NCBI GenBank assembly: GCA_946620335.1
Contig: CAMONF010000233.1
Coordinates: 1-7,376 of the forward strand
Source: an uncultured Clostridia bacterium
Lineage (GTDB): Bacteria; Bacillota; Clostridia; Lachnospirales; Lachnospiraceae
Direction of reading: 5' to 3'
DNA: 7,376 bases
Part shown: positions 1 through 7,174 of the stretch, one piece after another
How the letters are laid out: each line of letters begins with the position of its first letter
Numbering within the stretch: the first letter of the stretch is position 1
Program-made: the position numbers and the translations under genes
The notes under the pieces: model-generated
What the model was told of the DNA's origin: nothing
What the model saw: only the letters and a program-made list of their open reading frames with translations
The model's database searches: none

Positions 1-5
1 CATTT

Positions 6-100
6 TATGAAAAGTGGGAAAAGGAACCGTCCCTGATTCCCATTTTCTCACTCTCCACCTATGAAAAGTGGGAAAAGGAACCGTCCCTGATTCCCATTTT
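6..100. repeat. Two direct copies of a 41-bp REP-like hairpin repeat
   Basis: Positions 6-46 and 60-100 are identical over 41 bp and offset by 54 bp. Each copy can fold: AAAA-(G bulge)-TGGGAA (10-20, 64-74) pairs with TTCCCATTTT (37-46, 91-100), leaving a 16-nt loop that carries GGAACCGTCCCT. Similarity continues weakly beyond the core: CTCACTCT follows at 47-54 and again at 104-111, with three extra bases in the second copy. The second CTCACTCT contains the ftsY stop codon. The window opens with CATTTT, which is also how the unit ends, so another copy may lie just outside. The 10-mer GAACCGTCCC (24-33, 78-87) recurs in the palindrome at 7242-7326. I infer a dispersed REP-like family. The hairpins could also terminate or stabilise the ftsY transcript, but no separate U-tract follows them. 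Confidence 0.9.
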
Positions 101-104
101 TCCC

Positions 105-1028
105 TCACTCTGTAGTTGTCTGATCGAACATCGCGTCCACAAAAGCCTGGGGATCGAACTTCTGCAGGTCGTCGATCTTCTCGCCCACGCCGATGAACTT
201 GACCGGAATCCCCATCTCCGAGGAGATGGCGATGGCGATGCCGCCCTTGGCCGTGCCGTCCAGCTTGGTCAGCACGAGGCCGGTGACCTTGGCGATGTCC
301 GCGAACTCCTTGGCCTGGGACAGGGCGTTCTGGCCGGTGGTGCCGTCCAGGACCAGGAAGGTCTCGAGATGGGCCTCCCAGAACTCCTTGTCGATGATCT
401 TGTAGATCTTGCCCAGCTCGTTCATGAGGTTCTTCTTGTTGTGGAGCCGGCCGGCCGTGTCGATGATGAGGACGTCGATGTTCCTGGCCTTGGCGGCCGC
501 GACAGCGTCGTAGACAACGGCTGCCGGGTCTCCGCCTTCATGGCCGGCGATGATGGGCACGCCTGCCCGGTTGGACCACTCGATGAGCTGCTCGGTGGCG
601 GCCGCGCGGAAGGTGTCGGCCGCGGCAATCAGGACCCGCTTGCCCTGGGCCTTGTAATAAGCGGCCAGCTTGCCCACGGAGGTGGTCTTGCCGACGCCGT
701 TCACGCCGATCATGAGAATGACGGACTGCCAGTTCTCGTAATCGTAGGCGTGGATATCGGTCCGCATCTGGTGCTTGATGGCCTCGATCAGGATGTCCCG
801 GGACTCGGCCGCGGAGTTAGTCCCGCGCAGGGCCACGCGGCGCTTTAAGTCCTCGATGACCGCATCGGTGGTCCGTACGCCCATGTCGGCCATGATCATG
901 GTCTCCTCCAGCTCCTCGTAGAAGTCGTCGTCAATCTTGTCGTAGCCGAGAAATACCCGGTTCATGTTGGTGGCCAGGCCGCTCCTGGTCTTGAAGAGGC
1001 CTTCCTTCAATCTGTCAAATAAACCCAT
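105..1028 (-). CDS. ftsY: Signal recognition particle receptor FtsY (SRP-GTPase)
   Basis: FtsY is the membrane-associated receptor for SRP. It forms a GTPase heterodimer with Ffh and delivers ribosomes making membrane proteins to the Sec translocon. The 307-residue protein has the four-helix N domain (about 1-95) followed by the G domain. Visible motifs are the P-loop GVNGVGKTT (108-116), DTFRAAA (138-144), GGDPAA (165-170), DTAGR (190-194), TKLDG (254-258) and the closing GVGE (280-283). There is no long acidic A domain; the protein starts directly with MGLFDRLKEG, as in short Gram-positive forms. The ATG follows AAGGAGG (1034-1040) with 5 nt spacing, which settles the start. An in-frame TGA lies 13 codons upstream (1065-1067), and beyond it the same frame stays open through the tandem repeats. 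The last codons GAG-TGA lie in sequence shared with the downstream repeat. It is the last gene of the cluster in this window. Confidence 0.97.
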   Translation of the reverse strand: MGLFDRLKEGLFKTRSGLATNMNRVFLGYDKIDDDFYEELEETMIMADMGVRTTDAVIEDLKRRVALRGTNSAAESRDILIEAIKHQMRTDIHAYDYENWQSVILMIGVNGVGKTTSVGKLAAYYKAQGKRVLIAAADTFRAAATEQLIEWSNRAGVPIIAGHEGGDPAAVVYDAVAAAKARNIDVLIIDTAGRLHNKKNLMNELGKIYKIIDKEFWEAHLETFLVLDGTTGQNALSQAKEFADIAKVTGLVLTKLDGTAKGGIAIAISSEMGIPVKFIGVGEKIDDLQKFDPQAFVDAMFDQTTTE

Positions 1029-1033
1029 AGGAT

Positions 1034-1040
1034 CCTCCTT
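1034..1040 (-). promoter_or_regulatory. Strong ribosome binding site of ftsY
   Basis: On the minus strand AAGGAGG stands 5 nt before the ftsY ATG. It matters because the upstream reading frame is open and in phase with ftsY apart from one TGA. This near-perfect site shows that translation begins at 1028 rather than further upstream. Confidence 0.9.
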
Positions 1041-1091
1041 CCGGGAAATAAAATCATATGCGCCTCACACCGCCTGAAAACATCTCCACCG

Positions 1092-1264
1092 TCTCCTATC
1101 CAAGCAGTAGCAATCGTTCAGCAGCAGTGCCTCATCCAGTGAGCAACAGCAATCTTTGAGCCACAGCACCTCATCCAGTGAGCAACGGCAATCTTTCAGC
1201 CGCTTCTCCTCAGCCAGTGAGCAGCGACATTCTTTCAGCCGCTTCTCCTCATCCGGTGAGCATT
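1092..1264. repeat. 39-bp tandem repeat in the smc-ftsY gap
   Basis: Three full units of 39 bp lie at 1131-1169, 1170-1208 and 1209-1247. On the plus strand each begins CTCATCCAGTGAGCA or a close variant. A truncated fourth unit starts at 1248, and a degenerate one covers about 1092-1130. Because 39 is 13 codons, the repeat keeps frame. Read on the minus strand in the ftsY phase, the units give 13-residue repeats such as CSLDEEKRLKDCR, SLAEEKRLKDCRC and SLDEVLWLKDCCC. That frame is open from 1307 down to 1068 (80 codons), with TGA at each end and no ATG. It is in the +1 phase relative to smc. I see no ribosome site for it. It could be spacer DNA that grew by slippage, or a decayed coding segment. 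The function is unknown. Confidence 0.88.
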
Positions 1265-1284
1265 CTCTGTCATGCAGGCTGCAC

Positions 1285-4200
1285 TCAGTTGTCCAGCTTG
1301 TCCTCGATCAAATTGACGGATACCAATGTGGACACGCCCTTCTCCTGCATGGTGATGCCGTAGAGCCGGTCCGCCGCCGCCATGGTGCCCCGCCGGTGGG
1401 TAATCACGATGAACTGGGTGTTCTTGGTCAGCTTGTGAAGGTAGCCGGCATAGCGGCCGACGTTATTGTCGTCCAGCGCCGCCTCGATCTCGTCGAGGAG
1501 ACAGAAGGGCGAGGGTTTCATGTTCTGGATGGCGAAGAGGAGGGCGATGGCTGTCAGGGCCTTCTCACCGCCGGAGAGCACCATCATGTTCTGGAGCTTC
1601 TTGCCGGGTGGCTCGGCGATGATGGAAATGCCCGCCGTCAGAACGTCGACGTTGTCCTCGATCTCCAGCTTGCCGTGTCCGCCGCCGAAGAGCTCGCGGA
1701 AGGCCAGGTCGAACTGCTCGTTGATCTTGACGAACTGCTCGCTGAACTGGCGGCGCATGCCCTTGTCCAGCTCGGCGATGATGCCTTCCAGCGTCTTCTC
1801 AGACTCCACCAGGTCTGCGTGCTGCGTGGTCAGGAAGGTGTGCCGCTCCAGGACGTTCTTGTAATCCTCGATGGCATTGACGTTGACGCTGCCCAGCTTC
1901 CTGATTTCGTCCTTGATGCGGCTGATCTCCCGCCGCAGCATCTGCCGGTCGCTGAGGCTCTCGTCCCGGAAAGGCCGGGCCGTCACCGGCGTCAGCTCAT
2001 ACTCTTCCCACAGATAGGTGACAGAGGCTTCCATGGACTCCTCCAGCTTTTCCTTGCGGGAGTGGAGGCGGAAGCTCTCCTTGTCCAGGTCATTGAGGCG
2101 CTTCTGTAGCTCGTCCCGGCGCTCGAAGAAAGCCCGGTTGGAGGCCCGCAGGGATTCGCGGGCAGCGGTCAGCTCCTCATTTTTCTTCCTGTCAGCGCGG
2201 CCGACTTCCTCGCCGGCCTCTATGGTCGCCTCGACATCGGCGATCTGCCGACGTTTGTTCTCGATTTCCTTTTTGTCGCGGACGATCCGGACTGCCAGGT
2301 CCTCCTTCTCCGCGGCCATCTGGCGGATTTCCCGCGCAAGGCGCTCGCCGTCGGATTTAATATACTCCCGCTTCTGGCGGAGGGCCGCCACCTTGAGGTG
2401 GATCTCCTCCAAAGCAGCGCTCTGGGTGTCACGCTGCGTCCGAAGGGTGGCAGCGCCCGCTTCCAGCTCGGCGGTCCTGGCGGAGATCTTCATTTCCTCG
2501 CTCTCGGAGGCCTTGAGTTCCTTCTCGATGGAGGCGCTGGAGGATTTGATCTGGTCGATCTGGCGGTCGATCTCCGCGCTCTCCTGCTCCAGGGAGGCCC
2601 GATCCAGCTTGTTCATCCGGATGGCGTCCTCTGCCTGCTTGCGGCCCAGAAGGACGGTATTCTCCTGAATGTACTGCTCCTGAAGGGAGGCGCCAAGGGC
2701 TACGATCTCGTCCCGTAGGGCATTGCGGCGGTCGCGCCGCTCGTCGATGGTCCGCTGGGTCTCCTCCAGAAGCTTCTTCAGCTTCCTGGTCTTCCTGGTC
2801 AGCTCGTCGATCTCACGCCGCCGGCCCAGGAGGTTCTCCTGGTTCTTGAAGGCGCCGCCGGTGATGGAGCCGCCCGGCGAAAAGGACTCGCCCTGGAGGG
2901 TGACCATGTTGAGGGAGTGGGCATACTTGCGGCCGATGGCGATGGCGTGGTCGATATTGTCCACCACCAGCGTCCGGCCGAGCAGCTGGCTCACCATGGC
3001 GTCGTACCGCTCCTCGCAGCGGATCAGGCTGCTGGCCAGGCCGATCACGCCCGCTTCCTTGAGGGCTTCCGGCCTGTCGAATTTTCTCCTCGGCCGGATG
3101 TTGGTCAAGGGCAGGAATGTAGCACGCCCTGCCCGGGAGGCCTTAAGGAATTCAATGAGATACTTGGCCGTATTCTCATTGTCGGTGACAATGTTCCGAA
3201 GCGCGCCGCCCAGGGCCGTCTCGATGGCCAGCTCGTACTTTTCCTCTGTGGAAATAAGATCCGCCACCACGCCCAGGATGCCCGGATTCCGGTTTTTCTG
3301 CTCCATGACGCGGCGGACGCCGTTGCTGTACCCTTCATAGTGCTCAGTCAGCGCTGTGAGGGATTCCAGGCGCGAGGCGTCACGGTGGTAGGTGGTGGTG
3401 TCGCTGTCCAGCTTGGCGTTCAGGTCCCTGATCTCAGTCTGCAGGGAGGCGACCGCCTTCTCCTTGTCGTCGGAGGAAGCTTTCAAGGCGCCAATCTCAG
3501 CGCGGATCTTGAGCAGCTTCTCATCGGCTTCCCCGATCTCCCGGCGGGAGCCGTCTTCCTCCTCCTTAAAGCGGAGCATGCGGGCGCTGATCTCCGACCG
3601 GCGGATTTCGATCTGCTCGAGCATGGCGTCGTAGCGCTGCATGCGCCCGCGGACGTTGGCCCGGGAGTTCAATACTTCAATGACGTTATTTTTACCGCTG
3701 GCAATGCCGGCATTCATCTCAGCAAGCTTGCCGTCGGTGTCAGACAGCTGCCGTGTCTGGGCCGCCTGGTTCTCCTCAGCTTTCGCCAGCTCCTCCGCCA
3801 GCTCCTGCTCGTCCTCCTTGAGGGAGAGGCGCTCGTCCTCCCGGCGCTCGATCTCAGTGTCGATCTGTCCGGACCGGTCCGAAAAATGCTCGCTGTTCTG
3901 GACGATGGTGTTGATCTGCTCCCGCAGGATGGCGGCCTGGCCCCGCAGCTGCTGGCCCGTCAGCTCGTCCCGGCGGATCTTACTTTGGAGTTCGGCGATC
4001 TCGGTGTCGGCGGCGCTGATTTCATTTTCCACGCGCTCGTACTCGGCCTTGGTCTGCTCGAAGGCCTGCGTGCTCTGGGCAATGTCCGACTCCGTGATCT
4101 CGATCTTCTCATTCAGCTCGGCCAGCTGGCCGTCGATGCTGTCGTTGTCGATGAGGAAGAGGTTGATGTCCAGGGCCTTCTGGCGCTCCCGCTTGTCCAG

Positions 4201-4845
4201 ATAAATGCGGGCAGTCTCCGACTGGCGCTTCAGGGGCCCCAGCTGGCCTCCCAGCTCCGCGAGAATGTCGTTCACGCGGACCAGGTTCTGCTGCTCCTCC
4301 GCCAGCTTCTTCAAGGTGGCGTTCTTCCTGCGCTTGAACTTGACGATGCCGGCCGCCTCGTCGAAAAGCTCCCGGCGCTCCTCGGACTTGCCGGAGATGA
4401 TCCGCTCGATCTGGCCCTGGCCGATGATGGAGTAGCCCTCCTTGCCGATACCTGTGTCGTAGAAGAGCTCGTGGATATCCCGGAGGCGGACGGTGCTGCC
4501 GTTGATCTTGTACTCGCTCTCGCCCGACCGGTAGAGCCGGCGGGTGACAGTCACCTCGCTGTAGCTGATGTCCAGGGCATGGTCCGAATTGTCAAAGGTG
4601 ATGTCCACCGAGGCGAAGCTCAGCGGTTTTCTGGCCTCCGTCCCGGCAAAAATGACGTCCTGCATGTTGCCGCCGCGGAGCTGCTTGGCACTCTGCTCGC
4701 CCAGGACCCAGCGGACGGCGTCCGCGACGTTGGACTTGCCCGACCCGTTGGGGCCGACGATGCCTGTGATGCCCTCGGGGAACTCGAAGGTCATTTTGTT
4801 TGCGAAGGACTTGAAGCCCTGCATGACGATACGTTTTAAGTACAT
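1285..4845 (-). CDS. smc: Chromosome partition/condensation protein SMC
   Basis: SMC is the ATPase of the bacterial condensin. With ScpA and ScpB it loads near the origin, extrudes loops and aligns chromosome arms. The 1186-residue length is normal for the family. The N-terminal head carries Walker A GPNGSGKSN (31-39). A long coiled-coil arm rich in E, K, R and Q (about 165-500) leads to the hinge (about 505-665), which includes GYSNGV and ends with PGGSITGGA. The second arm (about 670-1020) returns to the C-terminal head, which has the signature LSGGEKALTA (1090-1099), Walker B with DEIEAALDD (1118-1126) and an H-loop histidine in VITHRR (about 1150). MYLKRIVMQGFKSF is the expected family start, and an in-frame TAA two codons upstream rules out a longer form. 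The Shine-Dalgarno is poor: AAAGGG lies 13 nt away. The 209-bp gap to rnc holds no convincing gene, promoter or terminator. Confidence 0.98.
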   Translation of the reverse strand: MYLKRIVMQGFKSFANKMTFEFPEGITGIVGPNGSGKSNVADAVRWVLGEQSAKQLRGGNMQDVIFAGTEARKPLSFASVDITFDNSDHALDISYSEVTVTRRLYRSGESEYKINGSTVRLRDIHELFYDTGIGKEGYSIIGQGQIERIISGKSEERRELFDEAAGIVKFKRRKNATLKKLAEEQQNLVRVNDILAELGGQLGPLKRQSETARIYLDKRERQKALDINLFLIDNDSIDGQLAELNEKIEITESDIAQSTQAFEQTKAEYERVENEISAADTEIAELQSKIRRDELTGQQLRGQAAILREQINTIVQNSEHFSDRSGQIDTEIERREDERLSLKEDEQELAEELAKAEENQAAQTRQLSDTDGKLAEMNAGIASGKNNVIEVLNSRANVRGRMQRYDAMLEQIEIRRSEISARMLRFKEEEDGSRREIGEADEKLLKIRAEIGALKASSDDKEKAVASLQTEIRDLNAKLDSDTTTYHRDASRLESLTALTEHYEGYSNGVRRVMEQKNRNPGILGVVADLISTEEKYELAIETALGGALRNIVTDNENTAKYLIEFLKASRAGRATFLPLTNIRPRRKFDRPEALKEAGVIGLASSLIRCEERYDAMVSQLLGRTLVVDNIDHAIAIGRKYAHSLNMVTLQGESFSPGGSITGGAFKNQENLLGRRREIDELTRKTRKLKKLLEETQRTIDERRDRRNALRDEIVALGASLQEQYIQENTVLLGRKQAEDAIRMNKLDRASLEQESAEIDRQIDQIKSSSASIEKELKASESEEMKISARTAELEAGAATLRTQRDTQSAALEEIHLKVAALRQKREYIKSDGERLAREIRQMAAEKEDLAVRIVRDKKEIENKRRQIADVEATIEAGEEVGRADRKKNEELTAARESLRASNRAFFERRDELQKRLNDLDKESFRLHSRKEKLEESMEASVTYLWEEYELTPVTARPFRDESLSDRQMLRREISRIKDEIRKLGSVNVNAIEDYKNVLERHTFLTTQHADLVESEKTLEGIIAELDKGMRRQFSEQFVKINEQFDLAFRELFGGGHGKLEIEDNVDVLTAGISIIAEPPGKKLQNMMVLSGGEKALTAIALLFAIQNMKPSPFCLLDEIEAALDDNNVGRYAGYLHKLTKNTQFIVITHRRGTMAAADRLYGITMQEKGVSTLVSVNLIEDKLDN

Positions 4846-5054
4846 GTATTAAATGAAGCCCTTTCGCAGTCCGCCCCAAAAGCGGCCTGCGGCCTTTCGT
4901 GAAAATGATGATAGGAATGACAGCTGCCTGCCATGCACGGACCTTGGCGCCGGCTTCCGCCATCGCCTGAATCTGCCCGGTTTTCTCACCGTCTTATGCG
5001 GATGTCCGGCCCAGGCTCCGTATGCAGTCCTGCTTTTGAGAGCGGCGCGGGAAA

Positions 5055-5762
5055 TCAGTCATCCTGCTGTCCGGCTTCCGCCTCTGCCTCCAGGTTCCTG
5101 ATGGCGTCTTCGGCCGCATTCTGGGAGGCCAGTTTCTTGGTATGCCCCTCCCCATGGCCGACGATCCTGCCGCCCACCAGGACGTCAAAGGTGAAATGCT
5201 TGTCGTGGTCCGGCCCATCCGCGCCCGTGAGCGTGTAAATGACCTTCTGCCCCCGTTCCTGGACCAGCTCCTGAAGGCGGGACTTGAAGTCGACGTAGAG
5301 CTCGTCGTCCCTCAGCTCGGTCAGGATGTTGTTCAAAATGAAGCCCTTGGCCGACTCAAAGCCTCCGTCCAGGTAGATGGCGCCGATCATGGCCTCCACC
5401 GCATCGGAGGTGATGGAATCCCTGTGTCTGCCGCCTGTCCGCTCCTCGCCCTTACCCAGGTAGAGATACTCGGGCAGACCCATCTGCCTGGCGCAGATGG
5501 CCAGAGACGGCTCGCAGACCATGCTGGCCCGAAGGGTGGAGAGCTCCCCCTCGCCTCTTTCGGGATACCGCCGATAGAGGAACTCGGAGCTCACCGCCTC
5601 GAGGACCGCGTCCCCCAGAAACTCCAACCGCTCATTGTGGACAATTTTGTCCCGCCTGTGCTCGTTGGCATAGGATGTATGGGTCAGAGCTGTCTTGAGG
5701 AGAGACAGATCCTTGAAGCTGTATCCGATTCTCTTTTCCAGTAGCTGAATGTTCTTGTTCAC
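5055..5762 (-). CDS. rnc: Ribonuclease III
   Basis: RNase III is an Mg2+-dependent endonuclease that cuts double-stranded RNA. It processes the 16S and 23S rRNA precursors and regulates structured mRNAs. The 235-residue protein has the catalytic domain first, with the signature NERLEFLGDAVL (43-54). Residues E44, E47, D51, D120 and E123 match the conserved acidic positions (E38, E41, D45, D114 and E117 in E. coli). The C-terminal double-stranded RNA-binding domain covers about 157-226 and includes KKLASQNAA (209-217). The start is GTG at 5762, and its first bases form a GTGA overlap with the plsX stop. AAGGAG (5768-5773), inside the last plsX codons, stands 5 nt before it, so translation is probably coupled to plsX. 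The C-terminal tail EAEAEAGQQDD is acidic and low in complexity. Confidence 0.97.
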   Translation of the reverse strand: MNKNIQLLEKRIGYSFKDLSLLKTALTHTSYANEHRRDKIVHNERLEFLGDAVLEAVSSEFLYRRYPERGEGELSTLRASMVCEPSLAICARQMGLPEYLYLGKGEERTGGRHRDSITSDAVEAMIGAIYLDGGFESAKGFILNNILTELRDDELYVDFKSRLQELVQERGQKVIYTLTGADGPDHDKHFTFDVLVGGRIVGHGEGHTKKLASQNAAEDAIRNLEAEAEAGQQDD

Positions 5763-6778
5763 TTGGTCTCCTTGTCATCCCGGCAGAGCCGGGCGGCAAT
5801 TTTCCCATTGATGTCCTTGCCGTAGAAGTCCCGGCACTGGTCAATGGCATTGCCGAATTCCCTGGCCGAGGCATTGCCGTGGGCTTTCACCACCAGGCCC
5901 TTGAGGCCCAGCAGAGGCGCCCCGCCGTACTCGGAGATGTCGAAGTCCTTGAGGGCGCGCTTTAAGGCCGGCTTGATCAGCAGCGCGCCGGCCTTGGAGC
6001 GGAGGTCGCTCATGAGGCTCTTCTTCACCATCTTCAGCAGCATGGAGGCCACGCCCTCATACTCCTTGAGGATCACGTTGCCGACGAAAGCGTCGCAGAC
6101 GATGACGTCAGCCATGCCGGCCGGTATGTCCCTGGCCTCGATGGAACCGATAAAATTGATGTTTTCATTTGCCTTGAGCAGGGGGAAGGTCTCCTTGACC
6201 AGAGCATTGCCTTTCTCCTCCTCGGCGCCGATGTTCACGATGGCCACAGTGGGATTCTCCTTGCCGAAAGTAGTCCCATAGTAAATGGACCCCATCTCGG
6301 CGAACTGGACGAGCCAGCTGGGCCGGGCGTCCACGTTGGCCCCGCAGTCGATGAGGAGGGAAGTCCCCTTCTCCGTGGGCATAAGCACGCCCAGGGGCGG
6401 CCGCTCGATTCCCTTGAGCCGCCCGACCAGAAGATGTCCGCCGGCCAGCACCGCCCCGGTGCTCCCGGAGGAAATGAAGGCATGGGCCTCCCCCCGCCTC
6501 ACGGACATCATGCCCTTCACGATGGAGGAGTCCTTCTTCTTGCGGATGGCGGCCACCGGCGGCTCGGCCATGGCGATCTGCTCGGTGCAGTCCACCACGG
6601 AGATCCGGTCCGCGTCGTACTCTTTGCCGGCAAGCTCCGCCCGGATGGCGGCCTCATTTCCATAGAGTACCAGATCGATGTCCTGATGACGGGAAAGGGC
6701 TTCAAGACAGCCGGCGACAGGAGCGGCCGGGGCGTAGTCACCGCCCGCCGCGTCCACGGCAATTACAATCTTTTCCAT
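5759..6778 (-). CDS. plsX: Acyl-ACP:phosphate acyltransferase PlsX
   Basis: PlsX converts acyl-ACP and phosphate into acyl-phosphate, the donor used by PlsY for the first acylation of glycerol-3-phosphate in phospholipid synthesis. It is a peripheral membrane enzyme. The 339-residue length is typical. Family motifs are visible: VDAAGGDYAP (8-17; the more usual form is VDAMGGD), ISSGSTGAVLAGG (102-114), LIDCGANVD (142-150), NIGAEEEKGN (182-191), CDAFVGNVILK (228-238), YGGAPLLGL (284-292) and KAHGNAS (298-304). The ATG follows AAAGG (6787-6791) at 8 nt. A terminator-like hairpin separates it from rpmF, so its expression may depend on read-through. Its TGA overlaps the rnc GTG by three bases within GTGA. 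No acpP gene sits between plsX and rnc, unlike many Gram-positive operons. Confidence 0.97.
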   Translation of the reverse strand: MEKIVIAVDAAGGDYAPAAPVAGCLEALSRHQDIDLVLYGNEAAIRAELAGKEYDADRISVVDCTEQIAMAEPPVAAIRKKKDSSIVKGMMSVRRGEAHAFISSGSTGAVLAGGHLLVGRLKGIERPPLGVLMPTEKGTSLLIDCGANVDARPSWLVQFAEMGSIYYGTTFGKENPTVAIVNIGAEEEKGNALVKETFPLLKANENINFIGSIEARDIPAGMADVIVCDAFVGNVILKEYEGVASMLLKMVKKSLMSDLRSKAGALLIKPALKRALKDFDISEYGGAPLLGLKGLVVKAHGNASAREFGNAIDQCRDFYGKDINGKIAARLCRDDKETK

Positions 6779-6800
6779 AAAAATAACCTTTGATAAGATA

Positions 6801-6832
6801 AAAGGCTGCCACCGATACCGGCGACAGCCTTT
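6801..6832 (-). terminator. Terminator-like hairpin between rpmF and plsX
   Basis: On the minus strand AAAGGCTG (from 6832) pairs with CAGCCTTT (to 6801). The stem extends inward to 14 pairs around a 4-nt loop (6815-6818). Two of the inner pairs are G-U wobbles in minus-strand RNA but would be C-A and A-C mismatches in plus-strand RNA, so the structure suits the transcribed strand. It is followed by UUUUAUCUUAU, a short and broken U-tract. I infer a leaky terminator or attenuator that lets rpmF be made in excess over the downstream genes. It could instead be an mRNA-stabilising end. Confidence 0.75.
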
Positions 6833-6858
6833 GTGGCGTGCAAATTGTAAAAAACGGA

Positions 6859-7047
6859 TTACGCCTCGTCCTGCTTAACGATCTCTCTCTTGTTGTAGGA
6901 TCCGCAGGCCTTGCAGACGCGATGCGGCATCATGAGAGCGCCGCACTTGCTGCACTTGACGAGTGTAGAGGCAGCCATCTTCCAATGACCGGCTCTGGAC
7001 TTGTCGCGTCTGGCAGCCGAATGCTTATTCTTCGGACAAATCGACAT
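6859..7047 (-). CDS. rpmF: 50S ribosomal protein L32
   Basis: L32 is a small zinc-ribbon protein of the large ribosomal subunit. The 62 residues start MSICPKNKHSAARRDKSRAG, a basic N-terminal tail typical of L32. They contain the Cys4 zinc site C32-x2-C35-x9-C45-x2-C48 within KCSKCG and CKACGSYN. This is the zinc-binding (C+) form, with no missing ligand. The ATG at 7047 follows GGGAGG (7055-7060) with 7 nt spacing. It is the first gene after the promoters at 7077-7106 and 7169-7197, and a leaky terminator follows it. Linkage of rpmF to plsX ties ribosome and membrane-lipid synthesis and is widespread in bacteria. The DUF177/YceD gene that often precedes rpmF is not present; the 280 bp upstream is too short to hold it. 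Confidence 0.97.
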   Translation of the reverse strand: MSICPKNKHSAARRDKSRAGHWKMAASTLVKCSKCGALMMPHRVCKACGSYNKREIVKQDEA

Positions 7048-7058
7048 ATGAACACCTC

Positions 7059-7174
7059 CCTTAACGCACTTTTGATATTATACATACTCTCCAGGTGCTT
7101 TGTCAATTACTTTCTTTCCAAAGGAATAACATCACCCACGGAGGTTTGATGCCTTAACGCACTATGATAGAATA
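7059..7174 (-). repeat. Duplicated promoter start segment (12-bp exact core)
   Basis: CCTTAACGCACT occurs at 7059-7070 and again at 7152-7163 on the plus strand, 93 bp apart. Weaker similarity extends through both -10 boxes to 7083 and 7175: about 9 of the next 12 positions match with one gap. Read on the minus strand, each copy puts AGTGCGTTAAGG at the predicted transcription start. It could be a duplicated promoter half or a shared operator. Confidence 0.7.
7077..7106 (-). promoter_or_regulatory. Proximal sigma-A-type promoter (P1) of the rpmF operon
   Basis: On the minus strand a perfect -35 TTGACA (7101-7106) and a perfect -10 TATAAT (7077-7082) are separated by 18 bp. The expected start is near 7070, giving a leader of about 22 nt that begins AGTGCGTTAAGG and runs straight into the rpmF ribosome site. 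This is the strongest promoter I see in the window, and it fits a highly expressed ribosomal protein gene. Confidence 0.85.

Noticed and set aside
6..100. CRISPR array reading of the 54-bp spaced repeats
   Set aside because: Only two copies are seen, with a 13-bp spacer that itself carries repeat similarity, and there are no cas genes. The copies behave as hairpin repeats, not repeat-spacer units.
1156..2109. A 317-codon plus-strand frame starting in the tandem repeats and running antisense into smc
   Set aside because: It starts with TTG inside the repeat, and its body is the antisense of the smc C-terminal region. The serine-rich start is only the repeat read on the other strand.
2917..4839. 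A 640-codon open frame on the plus strand opposite smc
   Set aside because: It lies wholly antisense to a certain gene, has a composition expected from the complement of GC-rich codons, and shows no recognisable domain or credible ribosome site.
4878..4900. GC-rich GGCCGCA/GGCCGCT sequence followed by TTTT in the rnc-smc gap, considered as a terminator
   Set aside because: It is a 7-bp direct repeat of a self-complementary GGCC motif. The best stem is only about 4 bp, too weak to call.
4592..4963. A 123-codon minus-strand frame beginning in the rnc-smc gap
   Set aside because: It has a weak ribosome site, overlaps smc by about 250 bp in another frame, and its C-terminal half is a shadow of smc. 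No family resemblance is apparent.
7130..7151. CATCA/TGATG small hairpin between P2 and P1, considered as a leader regulator
   Set aside because: The stem has a bulge and only about 7 pairs with no U-tract, so it is not distinguishable from chance.
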